64,000 nucleotides of DNA, taken from assembly GCA_035610365.1 (NCBI GenBank), contig CM069433.1:54984487-55048486 (forward strand). Reading direction: 5' to 3'. Shown here in pieces: positions 45,290-56,703 of the stretch (its first letter is position 1; each line of letters starts with the position of its first letter). The notes under the pieces are model-generated. The model did no database searches, was not told where the DNA came from, and saw only the letters and a list, made by a program, of their open reading frames with translations. The translations under genes were made by a program, and so were the position numbers. The stretch comes from Aquatica leii (Eukaryota; Arthropoda; Insecta; Coleoptera; Lampyridae).

Positions 45290-45775
45290 TGTCAGTAGTA
45301 AAGCGCTGACTCATTAAGTCAACCACAAAGTCTTCAGAAAGAGTTGAATCATCTAACCAAAAAGCTAGTCGCAAACAATTACAATAGAAAAAGTATTAAG
45401 CGGTCTACTACAAAGTTTACGCCTTCCAAACCAAGAGTAACAGGGAACTTCATGTCTCAACCAGTGTCTATCGGTTATCTACCATATGTCAAAAATACTT
45501 CGAACCGTATTGAAAAAGTGTTATCTAAACACAAAATTGTTACTCTGTTTTCTATTCTTAAGTTGGGTCAACTCTTGAATCCGTTGAAGGGCGTTATTCC
45601 TTTTCAATCTGACGGAGTTTATAGCATTCCTCGCGCTTGTAGTCGTGCATAAGAAAAACGGGTAGAAGTGTGAAAATTCGTATTAAGGATCATCAAAGGT
45701 TGTAACTGTCGTTTGAATTTGGACGTATTTCTTTTGCGAAAGACCCGGTATTTGAATTTATTTTATTCATCACTT
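45290..45775 (+). pseudogene. Penelope-like element, linker and start of GIY-YIG domain
   Basis: The frame 45,344-45,652 reads GYLPYVKNTSNRIEKVLSKH and KIVTLFSILKLGQLLNPLKG, then DGVYSIPRACSRA and a stop. A frameshift recovers IRKTGRSVKIRIKDHQRL. The linker LPYV-G-S-KI---L-KH-I-T-F between reverse transcriptase and endonuclease, followed by GVYKIPC-C---YIG-TGR----R-KEH, is diagnostic of Penelope-like proteins. Here GVY is intact, the second Cys region is altered, and YIG reads IRK. Residual text upstream of 45,344 (RKSIKRSTTKF) fits the end of the RT extension. The copy ends about 45,775. Confidence 0.85.
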
Positions 45776-45779
45776 CCGC

Positions 45780-46630
45780 GGATACCTCAATTTCTTGAGG
45801 GTTAATTCACCCAGAAATTCTGGACTACATTTTGTTACTCAATACCCCTCCCCAATAACCTGGGACACCTTACTATTGTTAAAAAACTGTGACGTAAATC
45901 TTTGTGCAATAACACAGTACAACCAAGACGCGGAAAGAAGATGCAACAATTAATTAACACGCAAAATCACATTTCGAAGACTACCTTTCTCATGGCAAGA
46001 AATACAACGCTAACAAAACAAAATATCCAAACCAAAATATTCATTTACCCTTATAAAGATTAACTTTTTGAAACCGAATAATAAAACTGTCTATCGGAAG
46101 TAATAAATTATAAGGTGGACTCCATATGTAATATATAAATTCAGTCTAAAAGAAATAAGTGCAAATGCACTAAGAACGTATTTAATACGATGAACTCTTA
46201 AACGATCTCAAGACAAACGAACTTTGTTAAAATAATAAATTACTACATCTCATAAAAAATAACAATTTGGAGTTCTACTAAGACAATGAAAATGCTAGAT
46301 CAACGTAAATGCAGGATACGGATGTTTAAGCAACGTAAAATCTTGAATTATGATCAACCAAAAGCCCTTCCTGGATCTATTACAACAAACTCTTTTTATT
46401 TATTTATTACCGTTTAAACTAAATTGGTGAACGCTTAAAAATATTTGATTTTAACTCAAATAAAAAAAAATCATTACGAGCCACCAGTTTTACGATTATT
46501 ATATGGTGATTGTCGTTTATAAATTTATATGTAATGACTATATGTGACAAATTGTTTTTTTTTAAATTGTGATTTATTGACATTAATAACCTGAAAATTA
46601 ATTAATCTTATAGTCATATTAAGATTTTGA
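45780..46630. other. No recognised feature
   Basis: Unassigned AT-rich sequence between the Penelope fragment and LTR-like copy 2. It has no open frame of note. Confidence 0.4.
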
Positions 46631-46639
46631 AACTGATTT

Positions 46640-47165
46640 TAAAAGTTACGAAATGTATTAGTGCGAAACAGGGCCGTGTGTTTTCTATTGTAATTAACTT
46701 ATTTTATTTTGTTTCATTTCTTTAAATTTTGTTTCTTTTACTTAATTAACTTTGTAATTTTTTGATTTTGCTATAACTATGTTTTTTTTTGTTTTGTAAG
46801 GTGTTTTTGGTAAAATAAATGTTAATTAGTTAGTTTGTAACAAAGCTTTTATTTCGTCGGCCTTTGCGTTATGTGAATTGTGTATAATTTCATATTTTAG
46901 TGTGACACACTCTGATAAGGTAAGACCCATTTAGAGTGTATCCAACAGAAGCGGGGATTTGTGGTTGAAAAGGGCCAGAAGTTTTTTTGAGCTATACACC
47001 TTCCTGGCGCACTTTAATTTTGATGTTGATTTTCCCGTTTTTAAGTTTTCTAAAATAATTTACGGATTTTCGAGTTTAACCCACGACCCCATCTTCACTG
47101 AGCACCGGCAAATACCACGTTTATATTACTTTTTTTCAGGCAATATGTTTTTAAAACTTTTGCGC
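46640..47165 (+). mobile_element. LTR/leader-like repeat, copy 2
   Basis: Shares with 600-1240, in the same order, GGCCGTG, AATAAATGTTAA (AATAAA at 46,814-46,819), CTTTTATTTCGTCGGCCTTT, AAGGTAAG, ACAGAAGCGG, and CTTCCTGGCGCACTTT. This copy keeps ACAGAAGCGGGGATTTGTGG, which resembles the primer-binding stretch TGGTATC-AGAAGCGGGAT-like sites used by insect LTR elements. Divergence between copies is considerable, so they are not the two LTRs of one recent element. The frame 46,959-47,291 runs through its leader and has no domain. Confidence 0.5.
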
Positions 47166-47399
47166 TTAACAAGGTCTAGTTGTCTTAAACAATCTTTGAA
47201 GTCAGCGGTGGCGGAAAACGTACTAGAAACGGGTTATAAAATTATGCTTAAAAGCAGTAAAATTTTGGCGAACATTTTTAATTACTATTAACGAAAAATT
47301 AGAGAATTGATTGAAGTATTTAAAAATCCTTTAAATATCAACCGAGATTCTAGTTTTCTTTTACTAGAAATTTAGAAACCAATTTTATCGATCGAGGTC

Positions 47400-47470
47400 T
47401 ATAAAAGCGAGACCTCACGGCGCAATCAATCAGTTTGTTACGGGCTACAAAAAAGTCCACTGCGACGTGT
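47400..47470 (+). promoter_or_regulatory. Putative RNA polymerase II core promoter: TATA box plus initiator
   Basis: TATAAAAG at 47,400-47,407 is followed by ATCAATCAGTTTGTTA, whose TCAGTT fits the insect initiator (TCAKTY) with +1 A at 47,432. The spacing of 32 bases is standard. GACGTG about 32 bases beyond +1 resembles the GWCGTG form of a downstream promoter element. The surrounding 60 bases are GC-richer than the locale. No ORF follows closely. It may be the promoter of an LTR or of another lost element. Confidence 0.55.
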
Positions 47471-47549
47471 GACAAAAGCTCAGTTTGTGTAATAACGACA
47501 ACACGGGAATTAGTTAGAATAGAAAATTGTGTTATAATATTTTTTGGAA

Positions 47550-49590
47550 AAACTTGACATTGTTAACGATTCAGACTTTGGCATGAATAGATTTTTTTTA
47601 TTTACTGGCTCCAATAGCTGATTGAACTCATTATTATTGTATTAAAAAAAATTAGTAGTAAATGATCTGAAATTAACTAATAAAATTAGATGTATTTAAA
47701 GCACCATTTTTCGAAATAGAGTTGAATATCTAAAAATCAAGAATTAAAGAATAGTAATAAAATAAATACAAAGTTTTACATATGTTTTTTGATTGCCATT
47801 TTAGGAATTACCAACGTAAATTAAATATATAGTCGTAGAAAAAAGATAGTGTAATAATTTTGGCATAATTGGTAAAGAATGTGCATTACCAATTCGTGTA
47901 AATTCCAGCCTCTCTTTCGGCTTGACTGCAAACTTTCATACTCATTGGCAATAATTACCATTCCTTACGCGTTATAAAATATACTATTGTGTTTGCTATG
48001 TTAAATTGAAGTTTTAAATTAAATAACTATGTAAATAGTTAATGATCCATTTGCTCAATAATTAATGTATATAACGTAACGTAATGGTATGTGTAACATA
48101 ATGTATGTAATGTATTTATAGAAATTTAACGTATTTAATCAATTGATTAAACTTAGTACGATTAAAATATTTGTTTTATTATATATGGTAAACAAACTTC
48201 AGTATTTAGCAAACATAAAAATGTATTGACCGTTAGATATTCTCTTATTGTTTAAATCCGCTAATACCGTGTTTATTTTATAATTTTATAATCTCAGTAA
48301 TTAGGTATATTCTAAACAAAATAATTTTGTTTCTGTATCTTAATACCTATTTAAATCCGACAAATAAATCTTAAGTTCTGAACAATTTATAACCACATAA
48401 AAGCCTAATGTATACACAACATGCAAACTTCTGAATAGTTTGCAGATTCATGTTACATTTGAAGAGTAGTAAAACGCATGTAATGTATTACTTCATAAAC
48501 ATAAATTGTTAGTTTTGTTAATACGTATTTCAAGCACGGTAAATGACATATTCTCTAAAATACTACGGTGTGCTGGTTTTACATGTTAAAGCAACTTTTA
48601 AATGCAATTTATAACATACTGGTTCTTTATTATTGTTCATTTTTGAAATGAGCTATATGCCAAGCATCATTATTGTGGGTTGGCAGATATACTTTTCAGA
48701 AACATTCAAATGGTGTGTCATCTATGTTTTTGGTCTATTCTCTTATTCTCTATTTTTGTATTAGAGATTATTATTTGATATTGAACAAGAACGATGATAT
48801 TAAAGATATTCGATTATCGTAATTTAATGTCAAGAATTGCAAATTTACTAGAAAGCTGCTAATCTCACCTGCTGTCAAAGACATTTCTACTACATGGGTG
48901 ACAAAATTATCAGTTGCAACATTTTAACACATTTTGGTTTCATTTTTAATTTATAAACATTACGTTTTTACAGTTGTTAGTAGAAACTTGCCATAAAGCT
49001 CTAAAAAACTTATGAAAACTGTGTATATAGCATAATAATTACACATAAACACAGGTATACTTGTAAAACTTACTTTACTTTATACCAATTCAAACAATGT
49101 TGGTTGCTCAATTCATAATTTACGTGAGACAATTCTGAAGATATTACAAAACAAAATCAACTATAAATCGTTAAATATTATTTTAAATGTACTCTTTACT
49201 AAAATACACTCAAGTGCAATAAAAAGTTTACTGCTAATGTTATGCCGTTAACTCGCAAAGTTTGTAACATTTGACTAAATATATGGCGTCAGCACCTTAG
49301 TTTGTCATGGTACCAGACATCAACATTCACTTTCAGCCCGTACTGTTTTATTTTATTGTTGAAAACACTTATAGGGAGCTTGATTCGAAGGCTTGTGTAA
49401 TGAAACGATCGAACGCTCAGATGAAACAAATCTGGAACTTGCGGTGGTGCCCAATTTCACATATTTTTTTGTATTTTTCGGGTGCAATGTTTATTATTAT
49501 AAAACAAGATATTCCTTATGATTTGTTTTATGTTTAAAAAATATAACAAGTCTTAATTAGTAGTTTATTTGTTATTCTCATTGGGTTCAC
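47550..49590. other. AT-rich sequence, no recognised gene
   Basis: No family signature. Around 47,860-47,960 short words AATTGGTAA, TTACCAATT, ATTGGCAATAATTACC recur in both orientations, which could be a small foldback element. The frame 49,307-49,537 is unrecognised. Confidence 0.35.
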
Positions 49591-49595
49591 TTTAT

Positions 49596-50510
49596 TCAGC
49601 CTGATGCTGTAACACTCTCGTTATACTTAGCGACCAATCGCTATCAGATTTTAATGGTCGAAGATAACGATCGACATAACAATCACTGGTAAAATAGATT
49701 TGCTGTGTCAGTATTTTAATTATATCGATATGTCGCCCACTATCTTGCAATCCTTATTTTAGAAAAAAGTATCGCCTTTAAAAAAACAAAGAGTGCTATA
49801 CGACCGCCGAACGTATAAGAGTGAATAGGATATAGGGCACGCGCCGTGCCGTCGTAAAACATCTGGCCGGTAGATTTTGAAATAGAAAAAATCCAGACTA
49901 AAACTACCTGGTATGAAATAAAATTCAAATGTTTGCTACGACCTCTATTAAGTGACGCACATCATCTCTCGATAACCCTAATTTTCTATTGAAGAATGGC
50001 TTTAATTAATACGTAAAGGTATAAGCATCTTGTATTAATTCGAAATAAAACTGAGTTGCAAAACACACCGTTACATAACTTACATCTTTTTTATACATTT
50101 TGTTTACGTAGTTACTTCAAACGGGTCGCTGCTTTCGCGTAAAATGTTCCTTTGCCTGTATGAAAGAATACGTTTTTCACCTTACTTTCTTAAATACACG
50201 GTAAAACTAAAAAGACTCTGTTTCTGATTGCATTTGCCAGTTTTTCGTATAATGCAACGCGCAAAACATCTCAAAATCTCATTTTTTCATACAAAAAAAG
50301 CTCTCAAGCCTATACATCACAATCGTTATGTTTATAACGGCTACCAAAATGTCGCCGTTATATCATAATCGTTATGGTTCAAAACAACGAGAGTGGATAA
50401 CGAGAGTCGATATGAGTGGAACCGTTATAAGTTATACAGAATATCTATTTTACAAAAATAACGATTTAGCTAGATAACGACAGACTTATCACTGAAGCGG
50501 AACGGGGGTA
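49596..50510. mobile_element. Candidate terminal-inverted-repeat element, ~0.9 kb
   Basis: The left side carries CTCTCGTTATACTTAGCG and GTAAAATAGATTTGCTGTGT. The right side, read in reverse complement, carries CTGTCGTTATCTAGCT and GTAAAATAGATATTCTGTAT in the same order and similar spacing. Several CGTTAT/ATAACG words fill both ends, including AACGAGAGTGGATAACGAGA near 50,386. There is no coding sequence. Edges and target duplication could not be fixed. Confidence 0.4.
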
Positions 50511-50519
50511 ATCTACTAG

Positions 50520-52700
50520 CCAAAATTCACCATAGTTTGTAGGTGATTTGTTCTCTCGCTGTCGAAATAAATCTAAGAAAATTAAGCAAATCATCTTAAT
50601 ACAAAAATTGTGACGGTTTCGATACAAGATGGTTTACAAGAAAAACAACTCCAGATATTACCACACTGACAAAAGTACCCTTGCCCGCAAAAAAACCGCG
50701 GTGGTCATCAAAATCAACTAGATCGAAACACGCATGTTCGACTAAATCGATAATTTATGTTCAAATTTTAAAATGCGTAAACGAAGTAGTAATTTAATAA
50801 ATCTGATTTATAAAGTTTTATAATAAAAACTATCAGTAATTACTAGTTTGAGTCATAAACAATTTTACTGTAAAGTTATTATCATAGAACGAAAGTATGT
50901 AAAATAAAATTTGAGTAAATTTTGAATGTAGAAATTGTATCAACAGTCAGGCAATTGTAAAGATTATTACTATTATTAGCGTTATAAATCTGTTAAGATT
51001 AGAGAAAAGAATCATGTTAAAGTAAAGTTCATCTGTTTAATGCTGTTTTATAATCAGTAGCGCATTTGTTTAATAATAGGGAAAAAAAATAGTAGCATCG
51101 GTAAATTTTTATTCCACTTGTAACATGCAGCGCCGTCCAACAACAAAACGTAGTAACATCTTAAGGGTAGAAAGAGACACAACGCCGTTTTTAACAGATT
51201 GAGTAAAAAAAGGAAAAGCCAATTGGCAGGGATGGTACTGAGAGCGTTTGTAAACTTGCCCAATCAGAAAAAAACTTTTTAGGATATAAAGTCAAAATTG
51301 CGTACAAAGAAAGAGGAGAGTTTTAAACGAAGGTTTTAAAAACCCTGACGCGGTGCAAAAACGAAAAAAGCTGCATACAGGAGTTTTTCTTTTGAAAGGT
51401 CAGAAATTAGTTAAATTTATTTGGATATGCGTTTGTAAGCTTTTTATTTGATTATTGTACGAGAGATACGATGAATTGAGATACTGTCTAACGCGAGAAA
51501 ATTGAAAATAACTATTTAAATTTAACAAGGTTTTTTGTTTGTTTTTCTGTTGTAAACGGAGAGAGCAAATTTAATATTTTCTTTTCTTTGTCTTTGGCAA
51601 TTGACGGGTCGCTTATAAGATTAGTTTTACTTTTTTTGCGCCGAACGATCACGCTAAGAACACCTAGAGAATGTAATAAAAATGCATGGCGATTATTTCA
51701 CGCCGCGAAATGTTTTTATTGCAAGTCCAGTCTGCTGTAAGTCTTCTTAGATATGACAAGGAATCGCAAACGCGACAAACTGTTAAAAAAACGGTTTCTA
51801 AACTGTGGATGCACATTTCCAAAAGCGACATTTTTACTTCAAAACTTTTACATCTGAAAGGATGTGGCAACTTAGCTCAAATCGTGTCATAATCTTAAAA
51901 GCTGTTGAATTGTGAACCGTTATAAAACTCTGGTAAAGTCCAGTAATCATTTTGTTTTGTTTTTTTTTAAAAACACGTGTCAACTAATTAAAGTGTGGTG
52001 AAATAATTGCCAAGGTTCACGCGATATAAATTGTTTATTTAATCCGACCGTATTTAATCAAAGTCTGACAAAATTTCTGAAACTTTCACTTTGGTTTCAA
52101 AATTGATTGTGTCCAGAAAAAATTTTAAATTTTACATTTATCCAAATGCTTTTAACCGTATCTAAACCAGCAGAAAATGGCAGTCAGTGGACGTGAGGCT
52201 CAATTTGTTCGCTCTTTTCTCGCATAATATGCTTGTGAGCGCAATATTATTATTTGATCTTTGCGAAGGTGATTTTTTGCCTTGAAAATATATTGTGTCA
52301 AATAAAGTTCGATTATTTGAGATTTTGTTACTTACGTTGTGTTTCTTACCGTACATCGCTTGGAAAAAAAACCTAAGCGTTACTAACACAACCCAACTAT
52401 TTCCTAATACCTGTTGCCTACACAAAACTTAAATTTGAGAAAATAAATGAGTACTGCCATTCACGACATTAAAGCTTTACAACCAAAACATCGCGTCTCA
52501 ATGTTGGTGCCAACAATGGACTACTAGTGGAAGAAAATTGCGAATTTATGACAGTTTATTGAGCATTTTATTAACGATTTGAAAAGATTATCCCAAAATA
52601 CCCATTTTTGTGCTTCTCTAAAAAAATTTTCTATAAAAGATATACCTTCCAGTTTGCAATCAATTCACACTAAACTACTACACACTACTAAAACTATAAA
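50520..52700. other. Unassigned sequence; may hold the 3' end or LTR of the Gypsy to the right
   Basis: Opposed frames at 51,664-51,892 overlap and are not supported. 52,160-52,430 has a more mixed base composition and a GTAAGAAACACAACGTAAG word on the minus strand, and could be LTR or UTR of the minus-strand Gypsy pol that ends at 52,721. I could not find the matching second LTR beyond 55,060. Confidence 0.3.
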
Positions 52701-52720
52701 TAGGGTTTGAATTTAGATAG

Positions 52721-54049
52721 CTATTTTTTTGTTATAACTCCAAACCTAGCTTTTCCAGAGCCTCCACATAAGCTCATAAACTTATCGAGCTCCATTCCTT
52801 CGAATTGATTTCTGGTTCTGTTAGTTATTACTCTGGTTCGTACTTGAACTTGCATATTGTCGTTATCGCCAGCAAACGGGGCTAGACGATCGATGTGGAC
52901 CACTTTTGGCTTGCCTCAGGGTGGTTTTCGGATGCGATATATAACGTCATTAATACGCTGCACGACTTCATAAGGGCTCTCCCATTACCTCTGCAGCTTC
53001 GGCGACAAACCACGTCTCCTTTGGGGATTATACAACCATACCATGTCGCTAAGTTGAAACCCACTACTTTGTGCTTTGACGTCATATCTGGTCTTCCTTC
53101 TGGCGCTGGCAATTTGTGTGTTTTTACGGACCTCCTCATGTACTTCGTCTAGCCTCTTGGTCAACTTGCTGACGTAGTCTTCTCCAGCAACTTCTTCTTC
53201 CGGTCTTCGTCGAAATTGGAGGTTGCATTGAAGTCGTATTTCGCGACCGAGCATCAGACACGATGGTGTTTGGCCTGTGCTTTCGTGAATTGATGATCGG
53301 TATGCCATTAGAAAAAGTTGCAAGTACTAATCCCAGTCTCTTTAGTGTTCAGACACTACTTTGGCTAAGTATTTTCCCATTGTTCGATTTATTCGCTCAA
53401 CCATGCCATCAGATTGAGGATAGAGAGGCGTCGTACTAATTTTCTTAATTCCCAACAGTCTGCAAACTTCTTGAAACAGCCCAAGCTCAAAGTTGCGGTC
53501 TTGATCGGAGTGTAATTTTAACAGAACTCCAAACCGGCAGAAAAACCTTATTACTAATACGTCTGCGACTGCAACTGTTTCTTAATTGGGTACGGCGTAA
53601 GCCTCCGTCCATTTTGAGAAATAATCCATCGCCACCAGGATGTATTTATTTCCCAAATCAGATTCTAGGCACGGCCCTGCGATGTAAATCGCTACTTTTT
53701 CTAAATGACTTCCTACATTGTATTGCTTTATCGGTGCTTTGCGCTTTCTCGCTTGACCATTTCCTGATGCGCAGACCGTGCACTTACGGCACCATTTCAT
53801 GACGTCCTCTTTGCAATTCACCCAGTAGAATTATTCTCAAACTTTTCCCAATGTCTTCTTAATGCCAAAGTGTCCTCCTGATGTACCATCGTGGAGATGC
53901 TTCAACACTGCTGACACCCGGTTCTTTGGCACTACCAACTGTAGTCTGTTTTTCGTGTCCCCGATACTTTCTAGGAATCGCTTAAGAAGGCCGTCTTCTA
54001 CTATAAAAGAGTCCCACTGCGCCCAGTACGCTTTGATGTTTTTGCCCAA
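52721..54049 (-). pseudogene. Gypsy integrase (zinc-binding, core and C-terminal parts)
   Basis: It is the same frame as the upstream RT/RNase H. The zinc-binding region runs VVPKNRVSAVLKHLHDGTSG, GHFGIKKTLGK, CRKCTVCASGNGQARK, the H2C2 set with both Cys. The core begins EKVAIYIAGPCLESDLGNKY, where the first catalytic Asp (family V-DI-GP) is Tyr. Then KLHSDQDRNFELGLF keeps the second Asp and PLYPQSDGMVERINRTMGKY keeps the Glu. The tail FQLSDMVWLYNPQRRRGLSP and KVVHIDRLAPFAGD is the usual GD-VWL, K--VH-DRL end. There are six or more in-frame stops but no frameshift. The GC content is above that of the flanks. Confidence 0.93.
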
Positions 54050-54091
54050 AGCACTATCTTCCTCCTAGGTTGGTCGTCGGCCGTTTTCTTT

Positions 54092-55054
54092 TCAGTCCAG
54101 AAGTAGACTTATTTCAGGATCGTTTTCTTGTTTGCGACTCAACTGCTTGGGTTCCCACTCGTCATCAACCATAGCAGTTCTCCGAAAGCATTCGACTTTT
54201 TCTTCAAGTCGCAAAGAATGGCTGCAGTCCGCCGGACATGGTCTTCTGGACAGAGCATCAGCGTTCCGATGACTGCTTCTGGCACGGTGTTCTGTGTCAT
54301 AGTCATATTTTTGCAATATCTCGATCCATCTTGCCACTTGTCCTTCCGGATTACAGAACTGCAATAGCCATTTTTAAGCGGAGTGTTCTGTTCTCAGTAA
54401 AAATTTTCGTCCATGCAAATATTTATAAAAATGTTTTACGGACTTGACAATTGCTAACAGCTCCCTTTTAGTCACGCAACAATTATTTTCTGGTTTGGAC
54501 AAAAACTTGCTAAAACACGCGATAACTTTTTCTTGTTCATCTTGAATCTGAGAAAAGACCGCGCCTATGGCCAGATTGCTTGCGTCGGTATCCAAAACAA
54601 ATTTTCCATCTTCTCTTGGATAACTCAAAATCGGGGAAGTGACTAAGGACTGTTTTAGTCAATGGAAAGCATTTTCGCAGTCTTGATTCCATCTAAATTC
54701 TGCTCTTTCTTCGATCCATTTTGTCAAAGATTTGGCAATATTGGCAAATCCGGGTACAAATCGTCTATAATAGGTGCACAACCCAAGGAAACTTCGGACC
54801 TGATGTTTGTCGATCGGTCTTGGCCATGCTTGCACTGCTCGGATTTTGTCTGGGTCAGCCTTTACTCTATCTCTAGATACGACGTGGCCAAAGTATTGCA
54901 CTTCCTTCTTAAATACGTGGCACTGTTTTGGGCTCAGTTTGAGATTAGCCACACGTAGTTGCTGGAACACTTCTTTCAAGTTGTTCAAGCGTTTTTCAAA
55001 CGAACTTTCAACCACGATCACGTGTTCGAGAATTTTAAATATTTTCGTATCCAT
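54092..55054 (-). pseudogene. Gypsy reverse transcriptase (3' part) and RNase H
   Basis: It starts abruptly near the active-site box: ILEHVIVVESSFEKRLNNLK, where ILEH stands in for YLDD, so both catalytic Asp are lost. Family segments follow: KLSPKQCHVFKKEVQYFGHV, DPDKIRAVQAWPRPIDKHQV, RSFLGLCTYYRRFVPGFANI. After a stop in CENAFH, RNase H begins with SYPREDGKFVLDTDASNLAI (catalytic Asp kept), then VTKRELLAIVKSVKHFYKYL and RTEHSA, a stop, and NPEGQVARWIEILQKYDYDT with HRNADALSRRPC. The fingers and motif A lie upstream and are absent; beyond 55,054 the sequence is not coding, so the element is truncated or recombined there. Confidence 0.93.
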
Positions 55055-55470
55055 TTTAGTTTGATAACGAGTTACCGGAATAAGTTATATATAACACGAA
55101 TAAGAAGTTTAAATACACTACTTTAACGACCTGAAACAGTTGAATTACAAGCTATAAACAAACACGCAAATCGAAAACTAAAGTTTAATTATTTACGCAA
55201 TCATTGTTTTCATTACGGGAGCGAAATTGAATTACTTAATGGTATTTATAATGAAAATCGCAAACCTCACACTGACTAAAAAAATACTTACACATTTATA
55301 ACTAACGAACTAACCCACACAGCCAAAAGTAACCAAAAGTCGTAATAAAGGTAACCGCTTTGGATTGGCAAATGTGATCATAGAGTACCCAAAAGCACAC
55401 CCAATGGTGAACTATGTCCCACTTAATCCCTCCATAGGATACCCTTATACTGACCTTGCGTGTATTCAAC

Positions 55471-55860
55471 GGTCAACCTTTTAGGATAACCCGAAATTAA
55501 TCGAAACGGACAACTTATTGTTCACTTTTAAAGTTACTTAAAAGATACTTCTTTTTAGTTATTCATTGGTCAACTTGTTGGGTTAACCTAAAGTTAATCA
55601 AAATGCCCGGTGCATAGTTGAATTTTAAAACTATTAAAAAGATACCATTTTTTGTTAGCTCAACGTTCAACCTGTTAGGATAACTTAAAGTTAATCTAAA
55701 TGGGTATTTTACTATTTAATTTTAAAGTTGTTTCAAATATACAATTTTTGCACTTGTTCAAGAATCAACCTGAAGTTCATTGTAAAAGATGTATAATTGT
55801 TGGATTTTAAAACTGCTTAAAAAATACAATTTTTTTAGTTGCTCAACGATTAATGGCTGC
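55471..55860 (+). repeat. Tandem array, four ~97-bp units
   Basis: Units start at about 55,471, 55,568, 55,665 and 55,763 with GGTCAACCTKTTAGGATAAC-like sequence, continue TTAATCNAAAYG, AATTTTAAARYTRYTTAAAA, AGATACNATTTTT and end in GTTRSTCAACG. The last unit has lost about 14 bases, and a fifth start is seen near 55,847. The period is constant (97, 97, 98). Confidence 0.85.
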
Positions 55861-56685
55861 TTAACAGATATCTTATAGTTAACGTTTGAAAATAAAACAC
55901 ATTAAAGTAAAGGTGCAAGTCTTAAAAAACAGATTTTATACGATACGATATAATACATATATATTTATTACTTATTTACAAATTTAAAAATATCTAAAAT
56001 AAATGTCATCGCCTTTAACCCTTTTTCACACTTTTTCTCGATTTTCTAATCCACACCTTTGTCGCCACTAAAACGTCCATTTCTGTGGCTGTGGAAACTA
56101 TTCATTTTACGTAAGCTGAAATTAAAAAAAATAATTAACTAAACCACTAATATTTATATTTGATTTGATTTTTTACAGGGTTCCCAGCGATCTAGAAAAT
56201 TGTAAAAAATCTGGGTATTCTAAAATCAGAGCAAACATGTAAAATTTAGAGAAAGCTTGTTTCTATGTCTTTTTGTATACTGACCGTTCATCTGCAATTA
56301 TGAATTATGTGTTCCTTTGCGTCTATTAAAAATATGTATAAAGATGTTTTACCTTTATAACTGGAATTTTTAGTATAACACAATTACACAAAGTTAACAC
56401 TCGACTTGTACAACACGCACATCAACAAAACTTGAACGATTGTCTAGCAGGTAAAAAAAACGACGTTCAATTTTAAACTAGTCTTAAAACAACCCGGTGG
56501 TTATTTAAATTACTATACCCATTTTCTCCCACTTCAACAACATAATTTTCAATTTTGCAAACGGTGGGCGTTTGTTTAATGTTAATTCAATAATTCTTGA
56601 AATCTATTTTTGTTAAGTTTAAATTAACCCCGTAACGTGCATGCTCGAGTTAATTCTATTACGCTAAATGGGCCAAAATAGGCAC

Positions 56686-56703
56686 GCTCGAATTAATTCG
56701 AGC
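56686..56703. repeat. Perfect 18-bp palindrome
   Basis: GCTCGAATTAATTCGAGC is self-complementary. Related half-sites (ATGCTCGAGTTAATTC at 56,641-56,656, and AGCGCTATCGCT just after) surround it, so it may be a binding cluster. It lies near the middle of the candidate 4-kb element. Confidence 0.6.

Noticed and set aside
49307..49537. 76-codon plus-strand frame beginning MVPDINIHFQ
   Set aside because: No family recognised, isolated, and no promoter or splice context.
51664..51892. Opposed frames of 68 codons each
   Set aside because: Perfectly overlapping on both strands with no signature; likely chance.
53614..55064. Several plus-strand open frames (53,614-53,802; 53,862-54,068; 54,128-54,447; 54,662-55,064)
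   Set aside because: They are antisense shadows of the Gypsy pol on the minus strand, whose domains are unambiguous.
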